From NCBI GenBank assembly GCA_050260055.1, contig JBLNBO010000038.1, forward strand, positions 1-64,000: DNA of 64,000 nt, in the 5' to 3' direction. Source of the stretch: JBLMYQ01 sp050260055. Its GTDB lineage: Bacteria; Bacillota; Clostridia; Acetivibrionales; UBA4821. Positions 7,867 to 15,777 of this stretch are shown here, piece after piece. The notes under the pieces were generated by a model, which had not been told where the DNA came from, did no database searches, and saw nothing but the letters and a program-made list of their open reading frames with translations. The translations under genes were made by a program, and so were the position numbers. Position 1 is the first letter of the stretch; the number at the start of each line of letters is the position of its first letter.

Positions 7867-10032
7867 TTATAAAGATGCAAACAACATAATCATTCTGTAA
7901 ATCATAACAGCAGCTTCCGCTCTTATGCACAAATCTTCGCCTGCAAATTGTCCATTCTTGCCTTTTATTATTCCAAGATTTACTATTTTTTCAATTCCTT
8001 CCTCAGCCCACTGTGGTATACTTCTCCAATCAGGTAGTTGCACCTTTTCAGAAATCTGGCATTCTATATTTTTAAATGCTAATGCTCTTGAAATCATTAT
8101 TGCCATTTCTATTCTGGATATTCTTTGTTTGGGTTTAAAGGTGTTATCTTCAAAGCCATTAATTATTCCTATTTTTTTTGCCTTAGATATGTAAGGAACC
8201 GCCCATGTACTTATTTCACCCGAATCTCTAAAATCCAAATTTTTATCGCTTTCAAGAATTTCACCCATTGCCAAAACAATCATTTTCACTGCTTCTTCCC
8301 TAGTAACCTCTATCCCTGGTTGAAATTTTTCCAAACCGTTCCCTTGAACCAATCCCTTTGATGCCAAATATTCAATCTCTTTTAATGCCCAAGCAAAGTA
8401 TCCTCCAGAAACATCCGAAAAAGAATATACCATCTGGCTTACGCTTTGTTCCTGATTCTGAAGCATTGCAGGCATTGGAGTATTTTCTTCCTCTTGCTCA
8501 GTCTGATAAGACGAATCTGAATCTGCACTTTCTGCCCAGAACCAAATAACACTGTCATTATTTCCAAGCTTATAATTCTTTGCTGAAACTCCTGGAATTT
8601 TTCCATTAACCTTGTACTTCCATCCGGCAGTAGATGAAATATCTTCTTTTATTCCATTGATTTCACTTACATATGCATCATCATTTTTTGTTTTAAAATC
8701 CAGGCCTGTCTGATATAGCGCCTGCAGAGCAGTTTTACCGTATTTTGCATTTTCTTCTATTGTAATCTTCTTTATCGGATAAATCATGCTGTCAAGTTTT
8801 CCTGTTACCGAAACATTAACTGTAATACTGCCCGGATTATTCTCTTCTTCATTCGAACCGGATGAATCTCCTGAATGGTTATTCCCTTCAGTAAGAGGGG
8901 TAAGATATTTAAAATAGTATTCAGCCAAAGCTGAAAGTTCTTCATAGGTTGAATATTTTATATCGAAACCGCTTTTGAAACTTCCATCCGGATTTTGATT
9001 CTCCAGCATAACTGAGATAAGGTTTTTGCCATTCTTATTCCAGCTTCCTTCGGTGGGATTGATATTCAAATCAAGAAGCATCATAACTACTTCTGCTGTA
9101 GTATCGCAATTCGGCTCTCCCCAAGCTTCGATAGCACCCGAATCGGTCTGCGCATTATTAATTGCGTCAATTGCATTCTTAATAATTGGATATTGGGTAT
9201 CGCATCCTAGAATCTTAAGCGAACGCACAATTCTTGCTGTAGTGTCTATATCCGTAAAGCCCCAATCTTCAAATAAACCGTTATTATAGCTTAGTCCCTC
9301 AAAATAGGTGATTAGCTCATCTTTTTTTGGTATTTCTACCCCTGCCTTATCAAGAGCAATTATTGCAAGAACATCTGTATAAACACCCTCTCCAAAGGTT
9401 CCATTATTTTTTTGCTTATCAATCAAAAGCTTTGCAATATCCTTGCCATAGAAATCTGACACATTTTTCTTCATACCGGCTAAGGCATAAACAAGCTTCG
9501 CAAGCTCTCCCACTGTTGACTCGCCATCTATGTCCAAGGACGAAAGATATTCAAGATAGGTAGTTTTATCCTGTTTGGGAACATTGATGTCCACTCCGGC
9601 ATTACCCAATGCGGAAGCAATATAATAATGCCCCGTATAACTCCCGAAACTGCCATCACTGCTTTGAGTTCCTTTTAGGAAGCTTGCCGCTTTTTGAATA
9701 ACTGGTTCATTATATGTTTTGAATGTAACCTTTTTTGCTTGTCCGCCATAGACAGCTTTTACAACCCCGGTTTCAATATTCCACGGGTCAGCTGAATCAA
9801 GCATTACTATATAATTTGCCCCTGTAGAGGTAACCTTTTTCCCATTGTAATACCATCTTATTCCTGAGTAGGCATCCATAGATACACTATCTGTTGAAAG
9901 AAATATTTCTGAATTGCTAAGGTAGTATGCGCCTTCGTGCGGCTGTATTATTTCAAAGTCTGCAGACGCTAGTCTGCAAAATGAAAATATTATTAGAAAT
10001 AGAGTCATTGTAATAATGCTAAGTTTTTTCAT
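7867..10032 (-). CDS. Secreted transcobalamin-like protein: alpha-toroid + DUF4430 + three SLH domains
   Basis: The second of two adjacent ATGs is used because AGGAGG lies 5 nt before it. Order of parts: signal peptide (1-25, ending ASA), a beta-rich N-domain (26-108), and an alpha-alpha toroid of terpenoid-cyclase/prenyltransferase type (110-380) with repeated QxxDGSFG / TxDTTAxxVxxL units. An acidic linker follows, then DUF4430 (403-503; AGWKYKVNG, then NNDSVIWFW), and three SLH domains (537-720). In animal intrinsic factor and transcobalamin an alpha-toroid and a DUF4430-like beta domain hold cobalamin between them, and InterPro calls this domain transcobalamin-like C-terminal. The gene lies in a cobalamin-riboswitch operon with an ECF transporter. 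Inference: an S-layer-anchored B12 capture protein. Binding itself is not shown by sequence. Confidence 0.8.
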   Translation of the reverse strand: MKKLSIITMTLFLIIFSFCRLASADFEIIQPHEGAYYLSNSEIFLSTDSVSMDAYSGIRWYYNGKKVTSTGANYIVMLDSADPWNIETGVVKAVYGGQAKKVTFKTYNEPVIQKAASFLKGTQSSDGSFGSYTGHYYIASALGNAGVDINVPKQDKTTYLEYLSSLDIDGESTVGELAKLVYALAGMKKNVSDFYGKDIAKLLIDKQKNNGTFGEGVYTDVLAIIALDKAGVEIPKKDELITYFEGLSYNNGLFEDWGFTDIDTTARIVRSLKILGCDTQYPIIKNAIDAINNAQTDSGAIEAWGEPNCDTTAEVVMMLLDLNINPTEGSWNKNGKNLISVMLENQNPDGSFKSGFDIKYSTYEELSALAEYYFKYLTPLTEGNNHSGDSSGSNEEENNPGSITVNVSVTGKLDSMIYPIKKITIEENAKYGKTALQALYQTGLDFKTKNDDAYVSEINGIKEDISSTAGWKYKVNGKIPGVSAKNYKLGNNDSVIWFWAESADSDSSYQTEQEEENTPMPAMLQNQEQSVSQMVYSFSDVSGGYFAWALKEIEYLASKGLVQGNGLEKFQPGIEVTREEAVKMIVLAMGEILESDKNLDFRDSGEISTWAVPYISKAKKIGIINGFEDNTFKPKQRISRIEMAIMISRALAFKNIECQISEKVQLPDWRSIPQWAEEGIEKIVNLGIIKGKNGQFAGEDLCIRAEAAVMIYRMIMLFASL

Positions 10033-10109
10033 CATATCCTCCTAATGTTTATTTTCTTTGTGTCATTGTATTTTTGGCAGGCACACAGGCACATGGGTTT
10101 GTTAACTTC

Positions 10110-11294
10110 CTACCTTTCTTTCATAACCTGAAAAACACTTTTCGAATAATAGTAATCCGTTAGAGCGGTTAATGCTCTGGCTGTTGCCAGCATATCTGCT
10201 TCTCCGCCGCGAGCATGGCTGAATCCTCCATCCGCCAGCTGAAATGACATTATAAAATCAATCATATTTTTATCCGTTCCTTTTATCCATCCTTTTGAAA
10301 CCGGATTAATTTCTAAGGCAATCAAGCCTTGAACCACAGTCGAGGCTGTATCCGGGTTTTCCTGCCCATATATTTCAAATCCGCCATCCGGTGTCTGCTT
10401 TGACCTTAGAAACTCCAAGGCCCTAGAAACATTCCTATCAGCAGAATTCTTGCCTAATATACTAAAAGCAGTAAGAGCCATAGCAGTCATATCCAAATCA
10501 GATTTTGCTCCTGTAAAAATTCCAAAGCCCCCATCAGAATTCTGCTTCGAAACCAGCCAGTTATATGCTTTATCAGAAGCGGGAACTTTTTCTCCGGCCG
10601 AGTATAGTGATACAATTCCCCAAATGTGAGAATTAATAAGTCTTTCTCCCTTTCCCTCGATTGTATCAGCAAACTTTCCAGAAACCTGCTGGCTTTTTTT
10701 TACTGTTTCGACCAGATTCATCCCTGCAAAAGCTTTTGGGTTACTCCCTGCTGAAATAATTCCTAATATTGACCTTTGATAATCAGTAGCTCTGGATAAA
10801 TCAAAATCATTACCCTGTTTAATCTCTTTTTCTTTCCATTCTAATGATTTTTCATTCTTTTTAGCCGATTCCCTCTCGGCAGAATAGATTGCAATTGATG
10901 GCCAATCAAGGAATCCTTTATAATCGTTTTTTGAATAATATGAATTTATATAGCTTTTTGCAAGCTTGATAGAAACCAAAACATTTTTGCGCAGTTCATT
11001 ATCAAAGCTATCTTCAGCAGCAGCTTTATTCTGGCTCTGTAATTTTTCATGTGGAATAGCTATTTCTTTATTTTGCAAAGCGGCTACAGCCGATTTTCCT
11101 TCAGCTTGAAACTCTGGCTGTTTTGGAGTAATAACAGCTTGTTCTTCTTGAAAACCTTTAGCCGCGGGCAAGGTTGTCTCTGTTATATTTTCAGTCGAAA
11201 CACTTAAAGGGTTAACTTTCGGAGTCGCCAAATTGGTTTGATTGGGCTGTATCCTTGTTAAAACAATAAAGGCAATTGCAATGCCGCAAAGCAT
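10110..11294 (-). CDS. Membrane-anchored alpha-toroid protein (transcobalamin alpha-domain-like, no DUF4430)
   Basis: An N-terminal hydrophobic helix (GIAIAFIVL) acts as signal anchor. A low-complexity stretch of about 75 residues follows, then an alpha-alpha toroid (about 95-390) with repeats SKQNSDGGFGIF, SKQTPDGGFEIYG, SFQLADGGFSHARG and DxxAxALTALxxL units. This is the terpenoid-cyclase/prenyltransferase fold without catalytic DxDD or zinc-ligand motifs that I can see. It is placed 74 nt before the toroid-DUF4430-SLH gene in the B12 operon, so a cobalamin-binding alpha domain is likely. It could pair with the DUF4430 lipoprotein encoded at the head of the operon. Coordinates use the first ATG, but an ATT at 11324-11322 with a strong ribosome site adds ten residues (I/M-KKIILIASL) that complete the signal anchor. 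Confidence 0.75.
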   Translation of the reverse strand: MLCGIAIAFIVLTRIQPNQTNLATPKVNPLSVSTENITETTLPAAKGFQEEQAVITPKQPEFQAEGKSAVAALQNKEIAIPHEKLQSQNKAAAEDSFDNELRKNVLVSIKLAKSYINSYYSKNDYKGFLDWPSIAIYSAERESAKKNEKSLEWKEKEIKQGNDFDLSRATDYQRSILGIISAGSNPKAFAGMNLVETVKKSQQVSGKFADTIEGKGERLINSHIWGIVSLYSAGEKVPASDKAYNWLVSKQNSDGGFGIFTGAKSDLDMTAMALTAFSILGKNSADRNVSRALEFLRSKQTPDGGFEIYGQENPDTASTVVQGLIALEINPVSKGWIKGTDKNMIDFIMSFQLADGGFSHARGGEADMLATARALTALTDYYYSKSVFQVMKER

Positions 11295-11321
11295 TAATGA
11301 AGCTATTAAAATTATTTTTTT

Positions 11322-11340
11322 AATGATAAATCACTCCTTT
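11322..11340 (-). promoter_or_regulatory. Ribosome binding site with probable ATT start codon
   Basis: Minus strand AAAGGAGTGA (11340-11331), 6 nt spacer, ATT (11324-11322), then AAA AAA ATA ATT TTA. The resulting N-terminus is a normal basic-plus-hydrophobic signal anchor. The downstream ATG at 11294 has no Shine-Dalgarno sequence. Non-AUG starts of this class are known in bacteria (infC uses AUU), but usage here is inference. Confidence 0.5.
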
Positions 11341-11640
11341 AATTGGGCGACTTTTCCGCCGATTTTGGTCGGTCAAAAGCGGCAAATAGTTTTTTTAATA
11401 TCTATTTGGGTCGCTCTAAAGTTTTCTCTCAAAAGAGGTAACCTAAGGTTCCTCTTTTGTAATCTCCTCCTCTAGCCCCCAAATTCTTATCAAAGACCTT
11501 CTATGCTTTTGCTTCACTCATTCTCGCTGTCGGTTTCACATCAGCATCCCTGCTCCCGAAACCTGAAATTCACATCGTGCGAATTTCTCAGCTTCATTCA
11601 CTACACTAATCAAGAAGCTCTAATGCCAAGAATTTAATCG
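11341..11640. repeat. Dispersed hairpin-rich repeat, family 1, copy A
   Basis: This 370-nt gene-free stretch between the S component and the toroid gene holds modules found elsewhere in the window. CGACTTTTCCGCCGATTTT plus AAAAGCGGCAA recurs near 20687-20713. GCTCTAAAGTT, CTCAAAAGAGGTAACC and AAGGTTCCTCTTTT recur in reverse at 34522-34566. Several segments fold as hairpins (AAAAGAGGTAACC with GGTTCCTCTTTT). The remainder (11475-11640) is unmatched here and has no credible ORF. The element lies inside an apparent operon. Confidence 0.75.
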
Positions 11641-11664
11641 GGGCAAAACTTTAAACCATTTAAT

Positions 11665-12258
11665 CTATATAGTTTCAATCAGCATTTTCTTTTTAAACCT
11701 AGTCACTATACTTACAAACTCTCCTCCAAACAGCCAAGCAAAAATAATATTTCCAACTGAATGCATGGTATCAAACCAAAAACTCGCCGCACATAAAATC
11801 AGAAAACCTTTTAGGCTATGTGGTGAAGTATAAGAATACCAAGTCCAGAAGTTCATTATCCATCCGAAAAAGAACCCCCACATTCCGCAAAAAATTGTAA
11901 AGAATATTCTATTATAATTAATCTTTAATCTGGATATAAAACCGGCTGTTACCCCGGCTAATCCCCAAGCAATCATTTGCCACGGCGTCCAAGGTCCTTG
12001 CCCCAAAAAGAAATTTGAGATTCCAGCCGAAAGAACACCTGTAACAAATCCAGCTAACGGCCCCATAGAATAACCAGTCACGATTACAATGAATGTTGTA
12101 GGCTGAACATTAGGAATTGCAGCAAAAGGAATTCTGCAAAGCGCCCCTAAAGCAGACATTACAGAAACAAGCGCAATCTGTTTGTTATTGATATTTTTCT
12201 TTTCATATACAAACAGCCCCAAAGCTATAATTATTATGATTAGCAGTGTCATAACCAT
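11665..12258 (-). CDS. ECF transporter S component, probable cobalamin-specific
   Basis: A 197-residue membrane protein with about six helices. The segment GYSMGPLAGFVTGVLSAG followed by SNFFLGQGPWTPWQMIAWG is typical of energy-coupling-factor substrate-binding (S) subunits. Specificity for cobalamin is inferred from the upstream cobalamin riboswitch, the same operon carrying EcfT and EcfA, and the flanking DUF4430 and toroid proteins. It would correspond functionally to CbrT-type S components. The start overlaps the end of the ATPase gene by 56 nt, and GGAG lies 12 nt upstream. A downstream ATG two codons later is an equal possibility. Confidence 0.8.
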   Translation of the reverse strand: MVMTLLIIIIIALGLFVYEKKNINNKQIALVSVMSALGALCRIPFAAIPNVQPTTFIVIVTGYSMGPLAGFVTGVLSAGISNFFLGQGPWTPWQMIAWGLAGVTAGFISRLKINYNRIFFTIFCGMWGFFFGWIMNFWTWYSYTSPHSLKGFLILCAASFWFDTMHSVGNIIFAWLFGGEFVSIVTRFKKKMLIETI

Positions 12259-13699
12259 CTTTAATTATTTCTCCTTCATTCATCAGGATAACCCTATCGC
12301 TGTATTCTGCAGCAAAATCCGTATCATGCGTTACCAGTACTATTGTTGTGCCTTCGTTTTTTAATATTTGAAGTAATTCTCCAAGGGCTTTTTTGTTTGT
12401 ATAATCCATTCCTCTTGTTGGCTCGTCTAGCAGCAAAACATCTTGAAACATACACATAATGCTTGCAAGCGCTGTTCGCTGTCTTTGGCCCGTACTCAAG
12501 TCCCTAGGATTTTTGTTTTCGACCTGTTTAAGATTAAACAGCTCGATAAGGTTTTGTGTTTTAGCATCCCACTTTCTTTTAAAATTCTTTAGAGTGAATA
12601 AAATCTCATCTTTAACCGTATCATTAAAAAGATAATCATCTGGGTTTTGTCCGAGGTAAGAAATCTTTTGCGCCAGCTCATAAATACTTTTACCCTTGGT
12701 CGAATTCCCATCAATCTGAATTAGCCCTTTTTCAGGTATTAGCAATCCGTTTATATTTTTAAGAAGAGTGGTTTTACCACTGCCATTCCTGCCCAAAACT
12801 GTAGCAAATTCACCCTTTTTAATTTCAAGATTGATATTTTTGAGAACATCCTTATATTCATTATAAGAAAAGTATAGATTTTCAATCTTTATTCTAGGAT
12901 TTTGAGATGGCTGTTGCATTGATAATCCATCCCCTTTTGTTTTTAATCCTGATAACAATCTTGTTTTTTCAGGCAGATTTTTATATCCGCTATTTTTTGC
13001 CCAATCATAATACTCTTCCGATTTACCATCAAATATTATTCTGCCGGTGTCCATAACAATAACCCTGTTAGCAAAAGACAAACACTTCTCAAGTTTATGC
13101 TCGGAAATTAAAACGGTTTTACCATTTTTCTCAGCAAGGTTTCTAACCGTGATAAGCAATTCCTCTGCTGTTTCAGGATCTATCTGAGATGTCGGTTCAT
13201 CCAGAAGCAAAACATCTGGATTCATTCCCAAAATCGAAGCAAGAGCAACCTTTTGCTTTTGTCCGGAAGAAAGATTGCAAATCTTTTTGTCAACAAGGTC
13301 TTCAATACCTGTTATATAAAGAGTTTCTGCCAGCCTCTTGTTTGCCTCTATCAGATTGACCCCAGCATTCTCCATAGGCAAGGTAATTTCGCTTTGAACT
13401 ACAGATGTGACAAGCTGTTTTTCCGGATCTTGAAAAAGCATTCCCACTTGTGGTGCTAGAGGTTTTAATCGGTCTAGAATATTCACTCCTCTGTAAAAAG
13501 CATTGCCTGATATTTTGCCTCCGTAAAATGCCGGCACCAGTCCAGCCAGAAGCTTTAATAAGGTTGATTTGCCGCAGCCAGAATGCCCGGCAATAAGAAT
13601 CACTTCACCCCTAGAAATTTCGAGATTGATTCCATATAGTGCCGGCTTATCTGAATCTGGATAGAGGTATGTTAGATTTTCTGTTTTATAAAATTGCAT
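12203..13699 (-). CDS. Fused double ECF ATPase (EcfA-EcfA')
   Basis: Two complete ABC ATPase domains lie in one chain. The first (residues about 1-240) has GHSGCGKST, NLSSGQKQKVALAS and LLLDEPTSQID. The second (about 268-495) has GRNGSGKTT, LSTGQRQRTALAS and LLLDEPTRGMD. ECF transporters normally use two separate ATPases, and here both are fused, so one gene supplies the pair that drives substrate import with EcfT. The start is the ATG at 13699, 6 nt after GGGAGG, and it overlaps the EcfT gene by 28 nt. The C-terminus overlaps the S component, consistent with translational coupling. Confidence 0.9.
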   Translation of the reverse strand: MQFYKTENLTYLYPDSDKPALYGINLEISRGEVILIAGHSGCGKSTLLKLLAGLVPAFYGGKISGNAFYRGVNILDRLKPLAPQVGMLFQDPEKQLVTSVVQSEITLPMENAGVNLIEANKRLAETLYITGIEDLVDKKICNLSSGQKQKVALASILGMNPDVLLLDEPTSQIDPETAEELLITVRNLAEKNGKTVLISEHKLEKCLSFANRVIVMDTGRIIFDGKSEEYYDWAKNSGYKNLPEKTRLLSGLKTKGDGLSMQQPSQNPRIKIENLYFSYNEYKDVLKNINLEIKKGEFATVLGRNGSGKTTLLKNINGLLIPEKGLIQIDGNSTKGKSIYELAQKISYLGQNPDDYLFNDTVKDEILFTLKNFKRKWDAKTQNLIELFNLKQVENKNPRDLSTGQRQRTALASIMCMFQDVLLLDEPTRGMDYTNKKALGELLQILKNEGTTIVLVTHDTDFAAEYSDRVILMNEGEIIKDGYDTANHNNYSFGAVCI

Positions 13700-14574
13700 T
13701 TGCAACCTCCCAATCCCAGTAATACTGGCAAAACTACAATCGCAAAAATAACTGCCAGCATCAGATATTCTTTAACTTCATAATTATTTGCTAAGTTGAA
13801 TGTAGGGAAAAATTTAAAATTAATAAAATTCTTAGAATCGTTTATAAGCAAAAAAGAAACTTCAATAAAGCCGCCAAGAATAATCATAAAATCTTTATAG
13901 CCAATCTTCTCTCTATTATATACTTTTCTTTTTGAAAGCCCATATCCTTTTGATTCAAGGGCTTCAGCCGTTTGCCATGAATCTTCAAGACTTGATAAAA
14001 GCAATATTTTTATAAAAGGCCATCCATTCGATATTCGTTTAAGCAGGTTTTTCGAATTAAATTCTACCCCTCTTGTCATCTGAATCTCTGAAATCCGCTT
14101 ACTACTTTCAATCATATCCGGAACCATTTTTGCAGTTAATGATGCTGTAATTGCGGAACGTGGAGCCGCAACAGCAATAAGATTGAATATTCTATCCGGC
14201 TGGGCACAAATATTAAAGAAAACAAACATCAATACCGTGTTAACCAATTTTAACGCCATAGACAGAGAAAAAACCAATGCTTCCAGAGTAATTTTGATGT
14301 CGCCAAGAATGACAATTTCAGATAATCTTAATAAAACAGTTGCCCCTCTGCTGTTAACAATCGGATTTATAAGAATAATTGGAATTCCAATAAAGGCGGA
14401 AAGAATCAAAGCATTTTTTATTGCTTTTTTATCTGAAATAATTATCAATATGCAGACTGAAAAAAAGAATACCGCTTGCACTATAGGATTTTCCGCAGAA
14501 GAAATAAAAACAAGCATGCCTGTAAGATAAATTATCAGTGCTATTGTATTAAATGACTCAAGAAAATCCTTCAA
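13672..14574 (-). CDS. ECF transporter transmembrane T component (EcfT/CbiQ family)
   Basis: About 300 residues with six predicted helices. The coupling region MTRGVEFNSKN and AEALESKGYGLSKR matches the two conserved Ala-Arg-Gly-like motifs through which T components contact the ATPases (the second reads ESKG here). The frame is open to 14610, but TTG at 14574 is preferred because GGAGGG lies 5-7 nt before it. That start also removes a cysteine-rich stretch overlapping the lipoprotein gene. It lies between the DUF4430 lipoprotein and the fused ATPase in the riboswitch-led operon. Confidence 0.85.
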   Translation of the reverse strand: MKDFLESFNTIALIIYLTGMLVFISSAENPIVQAVFFFSVCILIIISDKKAIKNALILSAFIGIPIILINPIVNSRGATVLLRLSEIVILGDIKITLEALVFSLSMALKLVNTVLMFVFFNICAQPDRIFNLIAVAAPRSAITASLTAKMVPDMIESSKRISEIQMTRGVEFNSKNLLKRISNGWPFIKILLLSSLEDSWQTAEALESKGYGLSKRKVYNREKIGYKDFMIILGGFIEVSFLLINDSKNFINFKFFPTFNLANNYEVKEYLMLAVIFAIVVLPVLLGLGGCKCNFIKQKI

Positions 14575-14590
14575 CTCTTCCCTCCGGCAA

Positions 14591-15523
14591 TTAATTTGGC
14601 AGTCTTTCAAGCTTTCCTTTAATTAATGCTGCTCCATAGTAATCCTTTATACTGCCTTCTTTTGAATATATTAAATTTATAAGATTCTCAACTTGCTTGT
14701 GCTCAATCGAAGTAATAATCCAGACAGGTGCTGTATCCCCCAAAGAATCTGCAGTTGCGCAAACTACTCCCGATATCGGCATATCAACTTTTTTAGGCAT
14801 GCCAGAATAATCAAGAAGTGTAATTGCATTTTTGCTGAATCTTGCAAATATTCCTTTATTTCCATTATCCGAAATCAATTTCGCAACTATTTTGTTATTG
14901 CTAATCTTGCCATATTCGCCAATTATTATTGATGGGAAACCCGGTTTTGTTTCAAAGCTGTCTCCGAGTGGAGCTGTATTCACATTTTTTGCTTTAAATC
15001 TACCAAGGCTTTCTTTAAGCTTTAACGCTTCATCTTTGAATTCATCAGCATAATAAATTCTCACTCCCGCAGTTTTCCCTTCAAACCCATTTATAAAAGG
15101 CTCCGGGTAAGCACCTATTATTGCCGGAATAAAGCTATTTCCATCCCATTCATGATAATCCCATAAAATCTTGTCCCCTTGCCTCAAGTGATATGCTTTT
15201 GCAGAACAATTTGAAGCAATGCCGTTTACGTAAAAAAACCAGTCTTTTGATGTCATCCCATTCATCTCTGATTTTAAACCATTAATTGCATTAACAAATC
15301 CATCTGATGCTGTTTCCACATCTAGATTCTTTTCAAGTATATCCATAATAGTATCGCCGGATTCTGCTTGAATCTTTTTATCAAATATAATATTTTCAGA
15401 AAAATCCTTACTCACGGTTAACTGAATATTTAGAGAATTGCCTAAAGAAGGTCCTTTTTGAAGAGAACAGCCTGATAATAAAAAAAGAATTATTAAAAAT
15501 ATAGAGATTAATTTCTTGTTCAT
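14591..15523 (-). CDS. DUF4430 (transcobalamin beta-domain-like) lipoprotein, first gene of the B12 operon
   Basis: The start at 15523 gives a clean lipoprotein signal (MNKKLISIFLIILFLLSGC, lipid-modified Cys19). The frame is open further upstream, but those codons lie within the riboswitch. Residues about 33-125 are DUF4430: GDTIMDILEKNLDVE, then KDWFFYVNG, SNCSAKAYHLRQGDKILWDYHEW. The last 190 residues (from about 130) form a domain I do not recognise, containing IRIYYADEF-like, GFPSIIIGEYG and PVWIITS segments. Being on the outer face of the membrane beside an ECF transporter, it may receive B12 and pass it on, possibly together with the toroid protein at 10.1-11.3 kb. That role is inference. 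Confidence 0.8.
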   Translation of the reverse strand: MNKKLISIFLIILFLLSGCSLQKGPSLGNSLNIQLTVSKDFSENIIFDKKIQAESGDTIMDILEKNLDVETASDGFVNAINGLKSEMNGMTSKDWFFYVNGIASNCSAKAYHLRQGDKILWDYHEWDGNSFIPAIIGAYPEPFINGFEGKTAGVRIYYADEFKDEALKLKESLGRFKAKNVNTAPLGDSFETKPGFPSIIIGEYGKISNNKIVAKLISDNGNKGIFARFSKNAITLLDYSGMPKKVDMPISGVVCATADSLGDTAPVWIITSIEHKQVENLINLIYSKEGSIKDYYGAALIKGKLERLPN

Positions 15524-15577
15524 AAAATACAAAAAGACCTCTCTTTCCCTCCGAAAAAGATTCTTAACATAATATAG

Positions 15578-15726
15578 GTATCTGTTCAGATATCCTGACT
15601 TGCGTTCATCCTTCCCCTCTCCTTCCCGGATTGTTCCAGTGGGCATTTGAGGAGTCGTCTTCGCTTACAGTAGCGGGGGCTGTGACGGATTTCAACCGTC
15701 TTCCCTGAATCTCCGATACATTTATT
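15578..15726 (-). promoter_or_regulatory. Cobalamin (AdoCbl-class) riboswitch
   Basis: Reading the minus strand, the conserved core is present: GACGGTTGAAATCCGTC, ACAGCCCCCGCTACTGTAAG, CGAAGACGACTCCTC, GCCCACTGG, and the B12-box-like end AAGTCAGGATATCTG. GTATC near the 5' end can pair with GATAC near the 3' end to form P1. It lies between the promoter and the DUF4430 lipoprotein start (about 55 nt from its ATG). Riboswitches of this class lower expression of B12 uptake and synthesis genes when cobalamin is present. No clear intrinsic terminator follows, so control at the level of translation is the simpler guess. Confidence 0.97.
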
Positions 15727-15738
15727 CTGTTTATGGGG

Positions 15739-15767
15739 ATTATATATTAATATTATTTAATATTCAA
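15739..15767 (-). promoter_or_regulatory. Sigma-A promoter of the B12 operon
   Basis: Minus strand TTGAAT (15767-15762), 17-nt spacer, TATAAT (15744-15739). The predicted start is near 15732, immediately before the riboswitch aptamer. Confidence 0.75.
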
Positions 15768-15777
15768 TACTGTCATT

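Noticed and set aside
10110..11294. Catalytic squalene-hopene or other terpene cyclase
   Set aside because: The toroid repeats fit the fold, but no DxDD acid motif is visible and the operon context is B12 uptake.
15524..15646. 41-residue N-terminal extension of the DUF4430 lipoprotein
   Set aside because: It would be translated from the riboswitch sequence and would bury the lipoprotein signal.
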